The notes under the pieces were generated by a model, which worked only from the letters and a program-made list of their open reading frames with translations, was not told the origin of the DNA and made no database searches. A stretch of DNA of 64,000 nt, from NCBI GenBank assembly GCA_003523055.1, contig DPHC01000014.1:87075-151074 (forward strand), given 5' to 3'. Each line of letters starts with the position of its first letter. The stretch's first letter is position 1. The translations under genes were made by a program, and so were the position numbers. Shown here piece by piece: positions 18,738 through 27,686 of the stretch. Source of the DNA: Dehalococcoidia bacterium (GTDB lineage: Bacteria > Chloroflexota > Dehalococcoidia > Lucifugimonadales > UBA3495).

Positions 18738-19307
18738 TTAAGTGGCATTCATTACATATTTAGCCAATATATCGACTTCTAAATTTACTGTTGTCCCAAT
18801 CGTCAAAGAGTCTAAATTCGTATGAGTAAAACTATATGGTATCACACAAATTGTAAAGGATGTAGGAGTGCATTTAGTCACGGTTAAGCTTATTCCATTT
18901 ACTGCAACATAGCCTTTTTCAACGATAAATTTATTGTATGAAGAAGGGTAATCTATTGTAATAAAAAACGAATCATCTTGTGCGGTTATAGAAGTGACGT
19001 TTCCGGTGGTATCTATATGCCCTTGGACATAGTGTCCACCGAACCTGCTACTTACAGACATTGCTCTTTCTAAATTGATTTTATCGCCGTTTTTTAAAGC
19101 GTGTACATTTGTTCTTTCTAACGTTTCAGGGGACACATCAACCGAAAAACCTTCTTTTGTGAATTTAGTGATAGTCAGGCAAATTCCGTTAGTAGATATA
19201 CTGTCACCAACATGCGCATCGTCTAAAACCAATGAACATTGAATAACTAATTCGTTATCTTCCAATTGGTGTACTGTACCTACTTCTTCGATAATACCAG
19301 TAAACAT
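18738..19307 (-). CDS. ribE: Riboflavin synthase alpha chain
   Basis: Converts two 6,7-dimethyl-8-ribityllumazine molecules to riboflavin. The 189-residue protein starts MFTGIIEEVG, the invariant N-terminus of the family, and contains two similar barrel halves (SxNGICLT near residue 40 and VNGISLTV near 135), as expected for this internally duplicated enzyme. Only 1 nt separates it from ribD upstream, so translation is coupled. Some annotations call it ribC. Confidence 0.95.
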   Translation of the reverse strand: MFTGIIEEVGTVHQLEDNELVIQCSLVLDDAHVGDSISTNGICLTITKFTKEGFSVDVSPETLERTNVHALKNGDKINLERAMSVSSRFGGHYVQGHIDTTGNVTSITAQDDSFFITIDYPSSYNKFIVEKGYVAVNGISLTVTKCTPTSFTICVIPYSFTHTNLDSLTIGTTVNLEVDILAKYVMNAT

Positions 19308-19308
19308 C

Positions 19309-20406
19309 TCAAACCTTCTTTTTTCTGTTTTTTATATACCCAGCAACTAGAACATCATTTTCGTTTGTAGTGATATGTATGTTTTCTAATTTTATAGAAT
19401 CTACCATAGACTGTGTTCCGAGTCCTCCAATAGGGCTTCTAGCGTTAGTTCCACCAATTATCATAGGAGCTATAAATGCGTATACTTTATCTACTAAATT
19501 GTTATCAAACATAGTCCCAAGTACTTGGCTGCCGCCTTCTATTAAGATATTTACAAAGCCAATTTCGGCTAGTTGATTTATTAATGAATGCGGATCTATT
19601 CTCCCATCCGACGCAGGGCTGCAAATAAGTATTTGTGTATCCCCAGGGAAGCAACGTGTGTTGCTTTGAACTGTTGTAGCTATTATAGTTCGCCCTGGTT
19701 GTTTGAAGAGGTTAGCGGTTGGTAACGTTCGTAATTTACTGTCAAGTACGATTCTTGTAGGTTGACGGTCACTCCAAGCGATTCCGTTATCATCTCTTGC
19801 TGTTAATAATGGGTCGTCGGAATTAACTGTATTGATACCTACGATGATTGCATCTGATTGACGGCGTATTTGGTGGACTATACGTCTGGAAATATCATTG
19901 CTTATCCATTTAGAATCTCCTGTTTCGGTGCAGATTTTCCCATCTAAAGTCATAGCGAATTTTGCTGTGAAAAAAGGTTCTCCAGTATTTATGAATTTTT
20001 TAAACCCTTCATACAATAAGCCGCAATTATTTGGCGATGGCCATGGTAGTATTGCTATTCCGTTATTTTTTAGTTCTTGGACACCCTTACCTGAAACTAA
20101 TGGATTTGGGTCTTCGCATCCTATGTAAACAGTTCGAATGCCTGATTCGATTATGCGTTTAGTGCAAGGTCCTGTTCTGCCATAATGGCAACAAGGCTCA
20201 AGCGTTACATATAATTCACATTCGGAAAGATCTGCCATAGCATTGTCAATGGCGACAACTTCAGCATGAGATCCTCCTACAGGTTGTGTAACTCCTTGGC
20301 TAACTACGGCTCCGTTTTTTGTTATAACTGCACCTACCGAAGGGTTCGGACTCGTATTACCTAAGTTTTCTGAGGCTAGGCTTTCTGCTATTTTATTTGC
20401 TTCCAT
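19309..20406 (-). CDS. ribD: Bifunctional riboflavin deaminase/reductase
   Basis: Deaminates and reduces the pyrimidine intermediate of riboflavin synthesis. The 365-residue protein has an N-terminal cytidine-deaminase-like domain with zinc motif HAEVVAI and PCCHYGRTGPCT. The C-terminal reductase domain contains KFAMTLDGKI, DALLTARDD-type segments and IEGGSQVLG. It is 21 nt downstream of dcd; that gap is too short for an FMN riboswitch, and none was recognised further upstream. Regulation therefore probably comes from a promoter ahead of dcd or the acyl-CoA dehydrogenase. Confidence 0.95.
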   Translation of the reverse strand: MEANKIAESLASENLGNTSPNPSVGAVITKNGAVVSQGVTQPVGGSHAEVVAIDNAMADLSECELYVTLEPCCHYGRTGPCTKRIIESGIRTVYIGCEDPNPLVSGKGVQELKNNGIAILPWPSPNNCGLLYEGFKKFINTGEPFFTAKFAMTLDGKICTETGDSKWISNDISRRIVHQIRRQSDAIIVGINTVNSDDPLLTARDDNGIAWSDRQPTRIVLDSKLRTLPTANLFKQPGRTIIATTVQSNTRCFPGDTQILICSPASDGRIDPHSLINQLAEIGFVNILIEGGSQVLGTMFDNNLVDKVYAFIAPMIIGGTNARSPIGGLGTQSMVDSIKLENIHITTNENDVLVAGYIKNRKKKV

Positions 20407-20427
20407 GTATTAGCAACCTTGAATAAT

Positions 20428-21006
20428 TTAGGCCTGGTCATTTGAGAAATTTTCGTAATATTTACTAGGGGTCGGATCTACTTGACCTTGGTATTTACTT
20501 CCTAATCCTTCTGAGCCATATAATCTAGTCGCAGGGGTGGTTAATTCCAAAAACGAAATTTGGCCTATTTTCATACCATGAAACAATGTGATTGGTAAAT
20601 TTGAGAGATTGCTTAATTCAAGAGTCAAATGTCCTTTCCATCCGGGATCTACAAAGCCTGCAGTTGAATGTATAACTAAACCTAGCCTTCCTAAGCTGCT
20701 CTTTCCTTCTAATCTAGCAACTAAAAAATCAGGTAATTCTATATTTTCGGTGGTGCTTCCTAACACAAACTCTCCGGGGTGGAGTATAAATGGAGTTTGT
20801 TCATCTATGTTTACTACTTCGGTTAAGTCATCTAAGCTTTCACGTACATCAATATAAGGTCTTAGAGAATTACTAAACACTAAAACTTTATTATCAAAAT
20901 GTAAGTCGACACTAGCAGGTTGTACATCATTGTCATCTAAAGGTGATATTACAATATGCCCTTGTTTTATATATTCTAGAATGGTGTTGTCGCTTAATAC
21001 GCTCAT
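20428..21006 (-). CDS. dcd: dCTP deaminase
   Basis: Deaminates dCTP to dUTP for thymidylate synthesis. The 192-residue length fits. The family core is visible: a LEGKSSLGRLGL segment, the active-site HSTAGFVDPGWKG and the C-terminal GLGSKYQGQ. Whether it also hydrolyses dUTP (the bifunctional form) cannot be decided here. It lies between an acyl-CoA dehydrogenase gene (24 nt upstream) and ribD (21 nt downstream) on the same strand, a grouping with no obvious metabolic link. Confidence 0.94.
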   Translation of the reverse strand: MSVLSDNTILEYIKQGHIVISPLDDNDVQPASVDLHFDNKVLVFSNSLRPYIDVRESLDDLTEVVNIDEQTPFILHPGEFVLGSTTENIELPDFLVARLEGKSSLGRLGLVIHSTAGFVDPGWKGHLTLELSNLSNLPITLFHGMKIGQISFLELTTPATRLYGSEGLGSKYQGQVDPTPSKYYENFSNDQA

Positions 21007-21030
21007 GTTTTATCCTTATTCAGCTATTGC

Positions 21031-22260
21031 TTATCCTTTGAAATCTACTCTACCATTGATTAGAGCTCGAGACATTACATGTTTGTGAATTTCTGAAGTT
21101 CCACCACCTATACGTGCATGTCGAAGTAATCTATACCAGTGAGGTATGGGCATGTCTAACGTTTCTCCAAGTCCTCCGAATATTTGCATAATTTTATCGA
21201 TGCTACGGCACCCCCATTCTCCTGCGCAATATTTTATCATTGATGCTTCCACTCTCACGTCTTTCCCTTGGTCAGCTTGCAGGGCTGTTTCACGAGCTAA
21301 TGATCTAAGGCTCATAATATCTATATATACATCTGAGATCATCCATTGAATTGCTTGGCGTTCTGATATTGGTACACCGTATGTGATTCTTTGGTTTGCC
21401 CATTCTATAGCCATCTCCAAGGCTCTAGTTAGAATTCCGATGGCCATAGAGCCTCTAAGTAACCTGTCATGATGAACCAACCACTTTTGGCCTAGGTTGA
21501 ATCCTTGCCCGATTTCCCCTAGTATTTTAGTTTGCGGAACCCGAACTCCATCTAAATGAACATAAAACTGCTGGGATTTTGTCGGAGTGATCCATATTTT
21601 TATTGGGTCGAATGATAGACCTTCGCTAGGATTATCAACTATGAACATGGTTATACCGCCTCTTTGGCGTTTTGAATCATCTGTTACTGCTTGTACCAGC
21701 AGAAAATCTGCAGATGCTGCTCCTGAGATATACATTTTTGTCCCAGTTAATACCCATTCATCTCCATCTTTAATAGCTTTAGTCTGCATCATTCCGCCTG
21801 GGTCAGAACCAGCCTGGGGTTCAGTTTGGCAAAAAGCGTAATTTAAGTCTCCATTTATTGCAGGTATCACATATTGTGATTCCTGTTCAGACGAGCAGGA
21901 ATCGAGCATCATCATTGGCACAGGAGAAGTAGGCAATTGAACTATACTACGATGTATCTCTTCATCCATAACCACATGACCTAGAGCACCCATACCCCCA
22001 CCACCATATTTTTCTGGTACAAACAAAGTATATATACCTGTGTCTTTAGAAATTTTTTCTAGTTTATCCCATGTATTCTGAGGAAGAGTTCCAACCACAC
22101 CTAGAACAGTTTCTGCGATTCCTTTCGGTCCACTGTCATCTCCTTCTTGGGGGGGATTTGACAAGTATTCTGATTCAAGCGGGAAACATTCTTTTTCTAC
22201 TATTTCTCGAATTGTTAATTTTAATGCTTCTAATTCTGGCGGAAGGCTTTGGCTTGGCAT
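21031..22260 (-). CDS. Acyl-CoA dehydrogenase
   Basis: FAD-dependent dehydrogenase of acyl-CoA thioesters, 409 residues. The ATG at 22260 is preceded by GAGGAG; the longer TTG-initiated frame to 22272 would bury that site. Family features are the middle-domain FCQTEPQAGSDPGGMMQT and WVLTGTKMYISGA, and the C-terminal RIGGGTSEIHKHVM. The acyl chain is not predictable. It heads a minus-strand run with dcd and the rib genes. No partner electron-transfer flavoprotein is in the window. Confidence 0.92.
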   Translation of the reverse strand: MPSQSLPPELEALKLTIREIVEKECFPLESEYLSNPPQEGDDSGPKGIAETVLGVVGTLPQNTWDKLEKISKDTGIYTLFVPEKYGGGGMGALGHVVMDEEIHRSIVQLPTSPVPMMMLDSCSSEQESQYVIPAINGDLNYAFCQTEPQAGSDPGGMMQTKAIKDGDEWVLTGTKMYISGAASADFLLVQAVTDDSKRQRGGITMFIVDNPSEGLSFDPIKIWITPTKSQQFYVHLDGVRVPQTKILGEIGQGFNLGQKWLVHHDRLLRGSMAIGILTRALEMAIEWANQRITYGVPISERQAIQWMISDVYIDIMSLRSLARETALQADQGKDVRVEASMIKYCAGEWGCRSIDKIMQIFGGLGETLDMPIPHWYRLLRHARIGGGTSEIHKHVMSRALINGRVDFKG

Positions 22261-22337
22261 TATTCTCCTCAAACATCTAGCAGTATGCTATGATTTTTTT
22301 TAGTTTGTATGTTTAGATTCCTTAAGAAGTTGGTGGG

Positions 22338-22529
22338 TTAGTGGAATGGACAAACAAATAGAAAGGAAGATTGTAAGTAGGGATCATTTTCAAGGTTTTC
22401 AGAAATTTTGCTATATTTTAATTCTGGAGGCGTATCTGACATGGCAGCTGAGACAGATCCAAATATGGACATTCCGAGTGAAATTGTTAGTATTATACCT
22501 GTAGATATAGCTACGAAACGAATTTTCAT
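22338..22529 (-). CDS. Small predicted exported protein
   Basis: A 63-residue frame that opens with a basic residue pair, a long hydrophobic core and a VSA-A signal-peptidase-like site near residue 28, leaving about 35 mature residues with no recognised domain. The ribosome binding site is weak (GGA). It stands alone between an acyl-CoA dehydrogenase gene and selA. It may be a genuine small secreted peptide or the remnant of a longer gene; the signal peptide is the only support. Confidence 0.4.
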   Translation of the reverse strand: MKIRFVAISTGIILTISLGMSIFGSVSAAMSDTPPELKYSKISENLENDPYLQSSFLFVCPFH

Positions 22530-22561
22530 TTTATTTCCATTTTTTATCTAGATGCCTTTGT

Positions 22562-22591
22562 TTGTGAACTAATTGTATAACGTAGTAAAAT
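22562..22591 (+). promoter_or_regulatory. Candidate promoter of selA
   Basis: TTGTGA (22562-22567) and TAAAAT (22586-22591) separated by 18 nt, in the gap upstream of selA. Weak pattern match. Confidence 0.3.
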
Positions 22592-22678
22592 ATTTATCTA
22601 GGTAATAAGAGGATCGTTGAGAGTAATTACTAGTCACTTAACTTAATAGAAAGAAAATAGTAAAGGTAGGGAACTGAA

Positions 22679-24040
22679 ATGGAATATCGAAACATTCCAA
22701 GTGTCGAGGCTGTGATAAATACAGATTCCTTGAAAGAATTGTCAGGTGAATACCCACGGGAATGGCTAGTAGATATTACTAGGCTACAAATATCTAATAA
22801 CAGAATTGGAATCAAGGAAGGACACCCCGTTAAGAATGCTGAAATTATTTCTATGGAAGTAGTGGACTATGTGAAAAATATCATGTCAGTTAAACCACGC
22901 GATGTGATCAATGCATCAGGCGTTATTATACATACTAATCTAGGTAGGGCCCCTTTGAGTGAAGACAGTATAACATCAGCAATGAAATGTTCTGAAGGAT
23001 ATAGTGACTTAGAATTTGACCTGGAATCAGGTAAAAGAGGAGCACGATTGGCATCGGTTAAATCATTATTGACTCAACTTACGCAAGCCGAAGATGCTGT
23101 TGTAGTAAACAATAATGCAGCGGCTTTATTATTGGCTTTGTCTGCTTTGTGCACTGGTAAAGAGGTAATAGTGCCAAGAAGCGAAGCTATCGAAATCGGA
23201 GGAGGGTTCAGAATACCAGACGTATTATCACAAAGTGGAGCCACGTTGGTGGATATTGGGACTACTAATAGGACATATATATCTGATTATGAAAGAGCAA
23301 TTTCTGATAACACTGGAGCTTTTCTAAAAGCCCATTCTAGTAATTTTGTTATTACTGGTTTTACCCATGAGGTAAGTACTAAAGAATTGTCAATTATAGG
23401 TAAAAAGCATGGAATTCCGGTAATGCATGATGTAGGCAGTGGAGCTTTTTTGGATACTAGTGTTTATGGATTAACTCATGAGCCTACTCCTCAAGAAAGT
23501 ATAGCTGATGGGGCAGATTTGGTATTTTTTTCTGGCGATAAATTATTAGGAGGCCCACAATCAGGAATAATAATTGGTAAGAAAGCATATATATCTGTGT
23601 TAGAGCGACACCCTATGATGCGCGCTATACGTATGGATAAGATGAATTTAGCAGCTTTATCTACTACTTTGGGACACTATCTGAAAAATGAAGCCCTCAC
23701 TAAGATACCAGTTTGGAAAATGATTTCTACTACAAATTCGGAATTGATGCAGAGGCTGCAAGCAATAATACAGCAATGTCAGACAGGGGTTAGTATCCAA
23801 GAATCTGAATCTGCTATTGGAGGGGGGAGTTTGCCAGGAGAAACAATTCCCACAAAAGTTTTGAGTATAGACTGTTCTTTATTAGGAGTTTCTGCTGAAA
23901 AAATGCAGAGTGATTTTCGTAAATTGAGAATACCAATTGTAGTAAGAATAGAAAACGAAAAAGTTATAATAGATCCTAGAACCATCTCTCCTGCCGATGA
24001 CGAATATGTAAAACTGGCGTTACAATCGGTTTTAAAATAG
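22679..24040 (+). CDS. selA: L-seryl-tRNA(Sec) selenium transferase
   Basis: PLP enzyme converting seryl-tRNA-Sec to selenocysteinyl-tRNA-Sec using selenophosphate. The 453-residue length is typical. The N-terminus has the family segment SVEAVINT; the core contains VINASGVIIHTNLGRAPLS and the PLP lysine at K288 in FFSGDKLLGGPQSG. This is the bacterial-type route. The gene is not next to selB, selD or the tRNA-Sec gene, which lies about 40 kb away at the window's end. Its presence supports reading UGA as Sec in the 13857-14411 gene. Confidence 0.97.
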   Translation: MEYRNIPSVEAVINTDSLKELSGEYPREWLVDITRLQISNNRIGIKEGHPVKNAEIISMEVVDYVKNIMSVKPRDVINASGVIIHTNLGRAPLSEDSITSAMKCSEGYSDLEFDLESGKRGARLASVKSLLTQLTQAEDAVVVNNNAAALLLALSALCTGKEVIVPRSEAIEIGGGFRIPDVLSQSGATLVDIGTTNRTYISDYERAISDNTGAFLKAHSSNFVITGFTHEVSTKELSIIGKKHGIPVMHDVGSGAFLDTSVYGLTHEPTPQESIADGADLVFFSGDKLLGGPQSGIIIGKKAYISVLERHPMMRAIRMDKMNLAALSTTLGHYLKNEALTKIPVWKMISTTNSELMQRLQAIIQQCQTGVSIQESESAIGGGSLPGETIPTKVLSIDCSLLGVSAEKMQSDFRKLRIPIVVRIENEKVIIDPRTISPADDEYVKLALQSVLK

Positions 24041-24083
24041 CATATTATAGATTTAGTGAAAATGTTAATTTTATAGGTGTACT

Positions 24084-24836
24084 TTGAAAGATTATATTAT
24101 TTTACATACTGCAGGACAGAGTTCCTGGCATTGGAGCAAGGTTTGGGCTTTGATGACAGCTCCGAGACAGCATCCGCCTAAACTTTATAAGAAGAATTTA
24201 GATGTAACGTTATTAGACCTCCCAGGGCATGGCTCTAATTCCCATAATGACACTAACCAGATTATGAGAAATGAATGTATATATGAATTAGAGCAACTAG
24301 TTAAAAACAAGAAGATGGACAATTATATAATAGTCGCTCATGGTTTTTCTGCTAGTTTAGTTTTGGAGGCTTTGAATTCGATAGAAAATTTACCATCTAA
24401 AATAGTTTTAATTAGCGGAATAGTAGCACCATCTGGTAAAAACTTAATTTCTTTATTACCATTGAAATCTAAATTGTTATATCAGATTGTTATGATTAAA
24501 TCCAAATTGTTAAGAAAATCAGTAAAATTGTCAGCAAATTCTATAAAGTCTTATGTGTGTAACGGCATGGACACTATGTCAACAATCCAAGCGTTAGGTT
24601 TTTACGAAGGCGTACCGTCACAAATGCTAGAGGAAAAAACTGGCGATATCGAAGTCCCAGAGACTGTAGAAATAATATACGTCAAATTAACTAACGACAA
24701 TTTATTTCCTGCCTCTTTGCAAGAACAAGTTGCACATTCATTAGGAGCGAGTTCCATAATAGAATTTAATGGGTGCCATCAAGCCTCTTTAGAGAAGCCG
24801 AATGAAATGGCAGAATTACTTTTGTCCTTACAGTAA
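24084..24836 (+). CDS. Alpha/beta hydrolase, esterase-like
   Basis: A 250-residue protein probably started from TTG at 24084 after an AGGTG site. It resembles plant-type methylesterase or hydroxynitrile-lyase-like hydrolases: an oxyanion-side HTAGQSSWHW segment, the nucleophile elbow AHGFSAS (GxSxS rather than GxSxG) and a late GCHQAS histidine. Substrate unknown. It is 43 nt downstream of selA on the same strand, but there is no evident link to selenium metabolism. Confidence 0.75.
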   Translation: MKDYIILHTAGQSSWHWSKVWALMTAPRQHPPKLYKKNLDVTLLDLPGHGSNSHNDTNQIMRNECIYELEQLVKNKKMDNYIIVAHGFSASLVLEALNSIENLPSKIVLISGIVAPSGKNLISLLPLKSKLLYQIVMIKSKLLRKSVKLSANSIKSYVCNGMDTMSTIQALGFYEGVPSQMLEEKTGDIEVPETVEIIYVKLTNDNLFPASLQEQVAHSLGASSIIEFNGCHQASLEKPNEMAELLLSLQ

Positions 24837-24881
24837 CATTTTTTTTATTAATGACTTTTATATCTAAGAGAAAGGTTATTC

Positions 24882-25520
24882 ATGCAGATCATAGTTAGAC
24901 AAATGAATGAATTTGACATAGAAGATCTTCTTATTATTGAAAAAGAAGCATTCTTCCCATTGACTATAGGAACTTCATTCAATATACAGCTTAAAAATAA
25001 GTATTCTAAATATATGGTTGCTGAAAAAAGTTACGTTAAGCCAATCGAGAACAGCAATCACCTTCTTTTTAAAAAAACAATCAAGTTATGTGCGAATTTA
25101 TTTGGTATAATACCGCTATGGTTGATAAAATCTCCGTCTCCTGCCAGAGAAGTATTGGGTTACGTAGGGGTCTGGTTCCAGGGCGATGAGGCTCATATTT
25201 CAGAAATCGCCGTTAAGGTATCATACAGAGGTACAGGAATTGGAGAGCTATTGTTGATAAGTGCTATGAGAGTGGCAATAAACAATGGATCTTTGCAGAT
25301 GGGATTGGAGGCTAGAATTTCTAATATTATAGCTCAAAGACTTTACGAAAAGTACGGATTTGAATTAAATGGAGTAAGAAAAAGGTATTACTCTGATAAT
25401 AGAGAAGATGCTGTTATTATGACGACAGCAATGATTCACAGTAAAGAATATCAGGCCAAATTTATAGCATTGCAGGAAAGATACTTGGAGTCAGGTAAAA
25501 GTATAAATATTATACTTTAG
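24882..25520 (+). CDS. GNAT family N-acetyltransferase
   Basis: A 212-residue acetyl-CoA-dependent acetyltransferase. The acetyl-CoA loop RGTGIGELLL follows ISEIAVKVSYRG, and LYEKYGFELNGVRKRYY near the C-terminus is the classic RimI-like ending, so protein or peptide N-acetylation is possible. An insertion of about 45 residues (roughly 45-90), rich in hydrophobic residues, separates the first helix from the core and is longer than usual. It starts with ATG after GAGAAAGG, 45 nt downstream of the hydrolase gene. Confidence 0.85.
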   Translation: MQIIVRQMNEFDIEDLLIIEKEAFFPLTIGTSFNIQLKNKYSKYMVAEKSYVKPIENSNHLLFKKTIKLCANLFGIIPLWLIKSPSPAREVLGYVGVWFQGDEAHISEIAVKVSYRGTGIGELLLISAMRVAINNGSLQMGLEARISNIIAQRLYEKYGFELNGVRKRYYSDNREDAVIMTTAMIHSKEYQAKFIALQERYLESGKSINIIL

Positions 25521-25573
25521 TTTTATGAGGTATTTGAAGAAATAGGTTAAGTTAACTAACTTGCCTTAATGGT

Positions 25574-26176
25574 GTGGAATTTATGGTAGTAATAGGTCTA
25601 ACTGGCGGAATAGCAACAGGTAAAAGCGAAGCTTCACGGATTCTAGAAGAATTGGGGGCTACCTTAATCAATGCTGACCTGATTGGGCATGAAGCTTATA
25701 AACAAGGGTCAGTAGGTTGGGAAAGTGTAGTACAGGCATTCGGTAAAGGCATATTAGATGAGTCTAATGAGATAGACCGTACTAAGCTTGGGACTATAGT
25801 ATTTGCTGACAAAGATCAACTTGAAATTCTTAATGGGATAATGCACCCGATCATGGAACAACTTGTGGATGAACGTATCCATGAATTTAAAGCTATGGGT
25901 CTTCATGTAATCATAGTGGAGGCAGCTTTAATGTTTGAAGCAGGATGGGATAAATTAGTAGATATAGTATGGGTTACTGACGCTCCCCAAGAAATTGTTG
26001 TTGAAAGATTGCTACAAAGAAACGGATTCGACAAAGATGAATCTGAAAAACGTATCAATTCTCAAATGGCCCGGCACTTAAGATTGGGAAAAGCTGACTT
26101 GGTGTTAACAAATAATGGTGACCTAAATGACTTCAAAAATGGTATATTAAATGCTTGGGAAACATTAACTAGATAG
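25574..26176 (+). CDS. coaE: Dephospho-CoA kinase
   Basis: Last step of coenzyme A synthesis, phosphorylating dephospho-CoA. The P-loop GLTGGIATGKS is near the N-terminus, followed by INADLIGHE and a VEAALMFEAGWD segment; 200 residues is the usual length. Either the GTG at 25574 or the ATG at 25583 may be the start. It is 16 nt upstream of the MoxR-type ATPase gene, so the downstream genes are likely cotranscribed with it. Confidence 0.95.
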   Translation: MEFMVVIGLTGGIATGKSEASRILEELGATLINADLIGHEAYKQGSVGWESVVQAFGKGILDESNEIDRTKLGTIVFADKDQLEILNGIMHPIMEQLVDERIHEFKAMGLHVIIVEAALMFEAGWDKLVDIVWVTDAPQEIVVERLLQRNGFDKDESEKRINSQMARHLRLGKADLVLTNNGDLNDFKNGILNAWETLTR

Positions 26177-26192
26177 GAGAAGGTAAGAGACA

Positions 26193-27086
26193 ATGGTAGA
26201 TGTATCAAAAACTGAATCAAAAGAATATGCGATAGAAGAATTTTTAATAAAAGAAAAACCATACTACAAGCCAGTGGGAGATGAAGAAGAGCTTTTTAAT
26301 GCGGCTTATAAATCTCATATACCTTTGTTATTAAAAGGGCCAACAGGGTGTGGTAAAACAAGATTTGTTGAATATATGGCGTGGAAATTAGGAAGACCAA
26401 TGACAGTTGTCAAAAATAAAAAATCTTCTTCTGAGGAAGATACACAGAAACAAATCCCATTAGTGACAATCGCATGCCACGAGGATTTGACAGCTAGCGA
26501 CTTGGTAGGTAGATATCTTTTAGACGCAAATGGCACTAAATGGATGGATGGACCCATGACTAGAGCCGTTAAAAATGGAGCTATATTGTATTTGGATGAA
26601 GTCGTAGAAGCCCGAAAAGACACTACTGTTTTGATTCACCCTCTAACCGACCATCGTAGAGTTCTACCGATAGAGAAAACGGGAACAATTATTGAAGCTG
26701 ATGACAACTTCTTGCTATGCATGTCTTACAATCCACATTATCAGAGCGCTTTGAAGGACATAAAGCAAAGCACGAGACAAAGATTCATATCAGTTGAATT
26801 TGACTATCCGCCTGTAGATGTGGAAGCTGAAATAGTATTTCAAGAAAGTGGATGTACTGAAGACCAGGCTAACTCACTCGCTAGATTGGGTGAAAAAATA
26901 AGACATTTGAAAGATAGCGGTTTGCAAGAAGGAGCTAGTACTAGATTACTAATATATGCTGGAAGGTTAATTAAAGAAGGAATTACTCCTAGAAGAGCTT
27001 GCCAAGTCGCAATCGTATGGACTTTAACCGACGAGCCAGATTTACAGAGAAGTATAGAAGAAGTAGTTTCTTCGATCTTTGAATAG
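26193..27086 (+). CDS. MoxR/CbbQ-type AAA ATPase
   Basis: A 297-residue AAA+ ATPase. Walker A GPTGCGKT is at residues 49-56, Walker B is in ILYLDEV, and the sensor-1 region is CMSYNPHYQ. The sequence is close to the CbbQ/NirQ/NorQ subgroup, which acts with a VWA-domain partner to remodel or insert cofactors into target enzymes. The partner candidate is two genes downstream (27683-30940). The target is not recognisable: no Rubisco, nitric oxide reductase or methanol dehydrogenase gene is in the window. Confidence 0.9.
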   Translation: MVDVSKTESKEYAIEEFLIKEKPYYKPVGDEEELFNAAYKSHIPLLLKGPTGCGKTRFVEYMAWKLGRPMTVVKNKKSSSEEDTQKQIPLVTIACHEDLTASDLVGRYLLDANGTKWMDGPMTRAVKNGAILYLDEVVEARKDTTVLIHPLTDHRRVLPIEKTGTIIEADDNFLLCMSYNPHYQSALKDIKQSTRQRFISVEFDYPPVDVEAEIVFQESGCTEDQANSLARLGEKIRHLKDSGLQEGASTRLLIYAGRLIKEGITPRRACQVAIVWTLTDEPDLQRSIEEVVSSIFE

Positions 27087-27089
27087 AAA

Positions 27090-27686
27090 ATGCAAGAGTT
27101 CTCGCTTACAGATCTTCAAAATGTTTTGAATAAAAAATCTCCCGCTGATGCAGGCAATGAAGAGAACTATATGCCTGCAGCGGTAATGGTTTTAATATAT
27201 TTGAAGAATGGAGAGTATTCTATACTTCTGAATAAACGTTCTGAATTAGTGGAGCACCATAAGGGAGAGATGTCATTTCCTGGAGGAGCAAAAGACCCTG
27301 TAGACAATGATTTTCTTGATACTGCTCTTAGAGAAACTGAAGAAGAAATGGGAATTAGTAAATCGGATATCACTGTGTTGGGCAGATTAGACGACGTAAT
27401 TACTAGAAGCAATTTTATTGTCAAAGTATACGTTGGAACAATTGAATATCCTTACCAATTTAACCCTAGCATTGAAGAAATAGCAGAAGTAGTTGAAATT
27501 CCAATTTCAAATTTATTGTCATCAGATAACCATAGTATAGAAACTAGATGGGACGGAAAAATTTTTAATGATGTAATAACTTATGCTTTTCAAAATTACT
27601 TAGTCTACGGAGCTACAGCTATCATTCTGGCTCAGTTTCTAGACATAGTATCGGATAATTTTGTAATGAAGGAGAGCCTCATTTGA
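27090..27686 (+). CDS. Nudix hydrolase, CoA pyrophosphatase-like
   Basis: A 198-residue Nudix protein. The motif is preceded by EMSFPGGAKD, and the box reads GGAKDPVDND..., with TALRETEEEMGI, which is the arrangement of the coenzyme A pyrophosphatase (NudL-like) group. It lies 3 nt after the ATPase gene and overlaps the start of the VWA gene by 4 nt, so all three are translationally coupled. Because coaE is also in this run, a link to CoA turnover is possible but unproven. Confidence 0.85.
   Translation: MQEFSLTDLQNVLNKKSPADAGNEENYMPAAVMVLIYLKNGEYSILLNKRSELVEHHKGEMSFPGGAKDPVDNDFLDTALRETEEEMGISKSDITVLGRLDDVITRSNFIVKVYVGTIEYPYQFNPSIEEIAEVVEIPISNLLSSDNHSIETRWDGKIFNDVITYAFQNYLVYGATAIILAQFLDIVSDNFVMKESLI

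Noticed and set aside
20407..21030. FMN riboswitch upstream of ribD
   Set aside because: Gaps around dcd are only 21-24 nt and no RFN-type conserved boxes are present.
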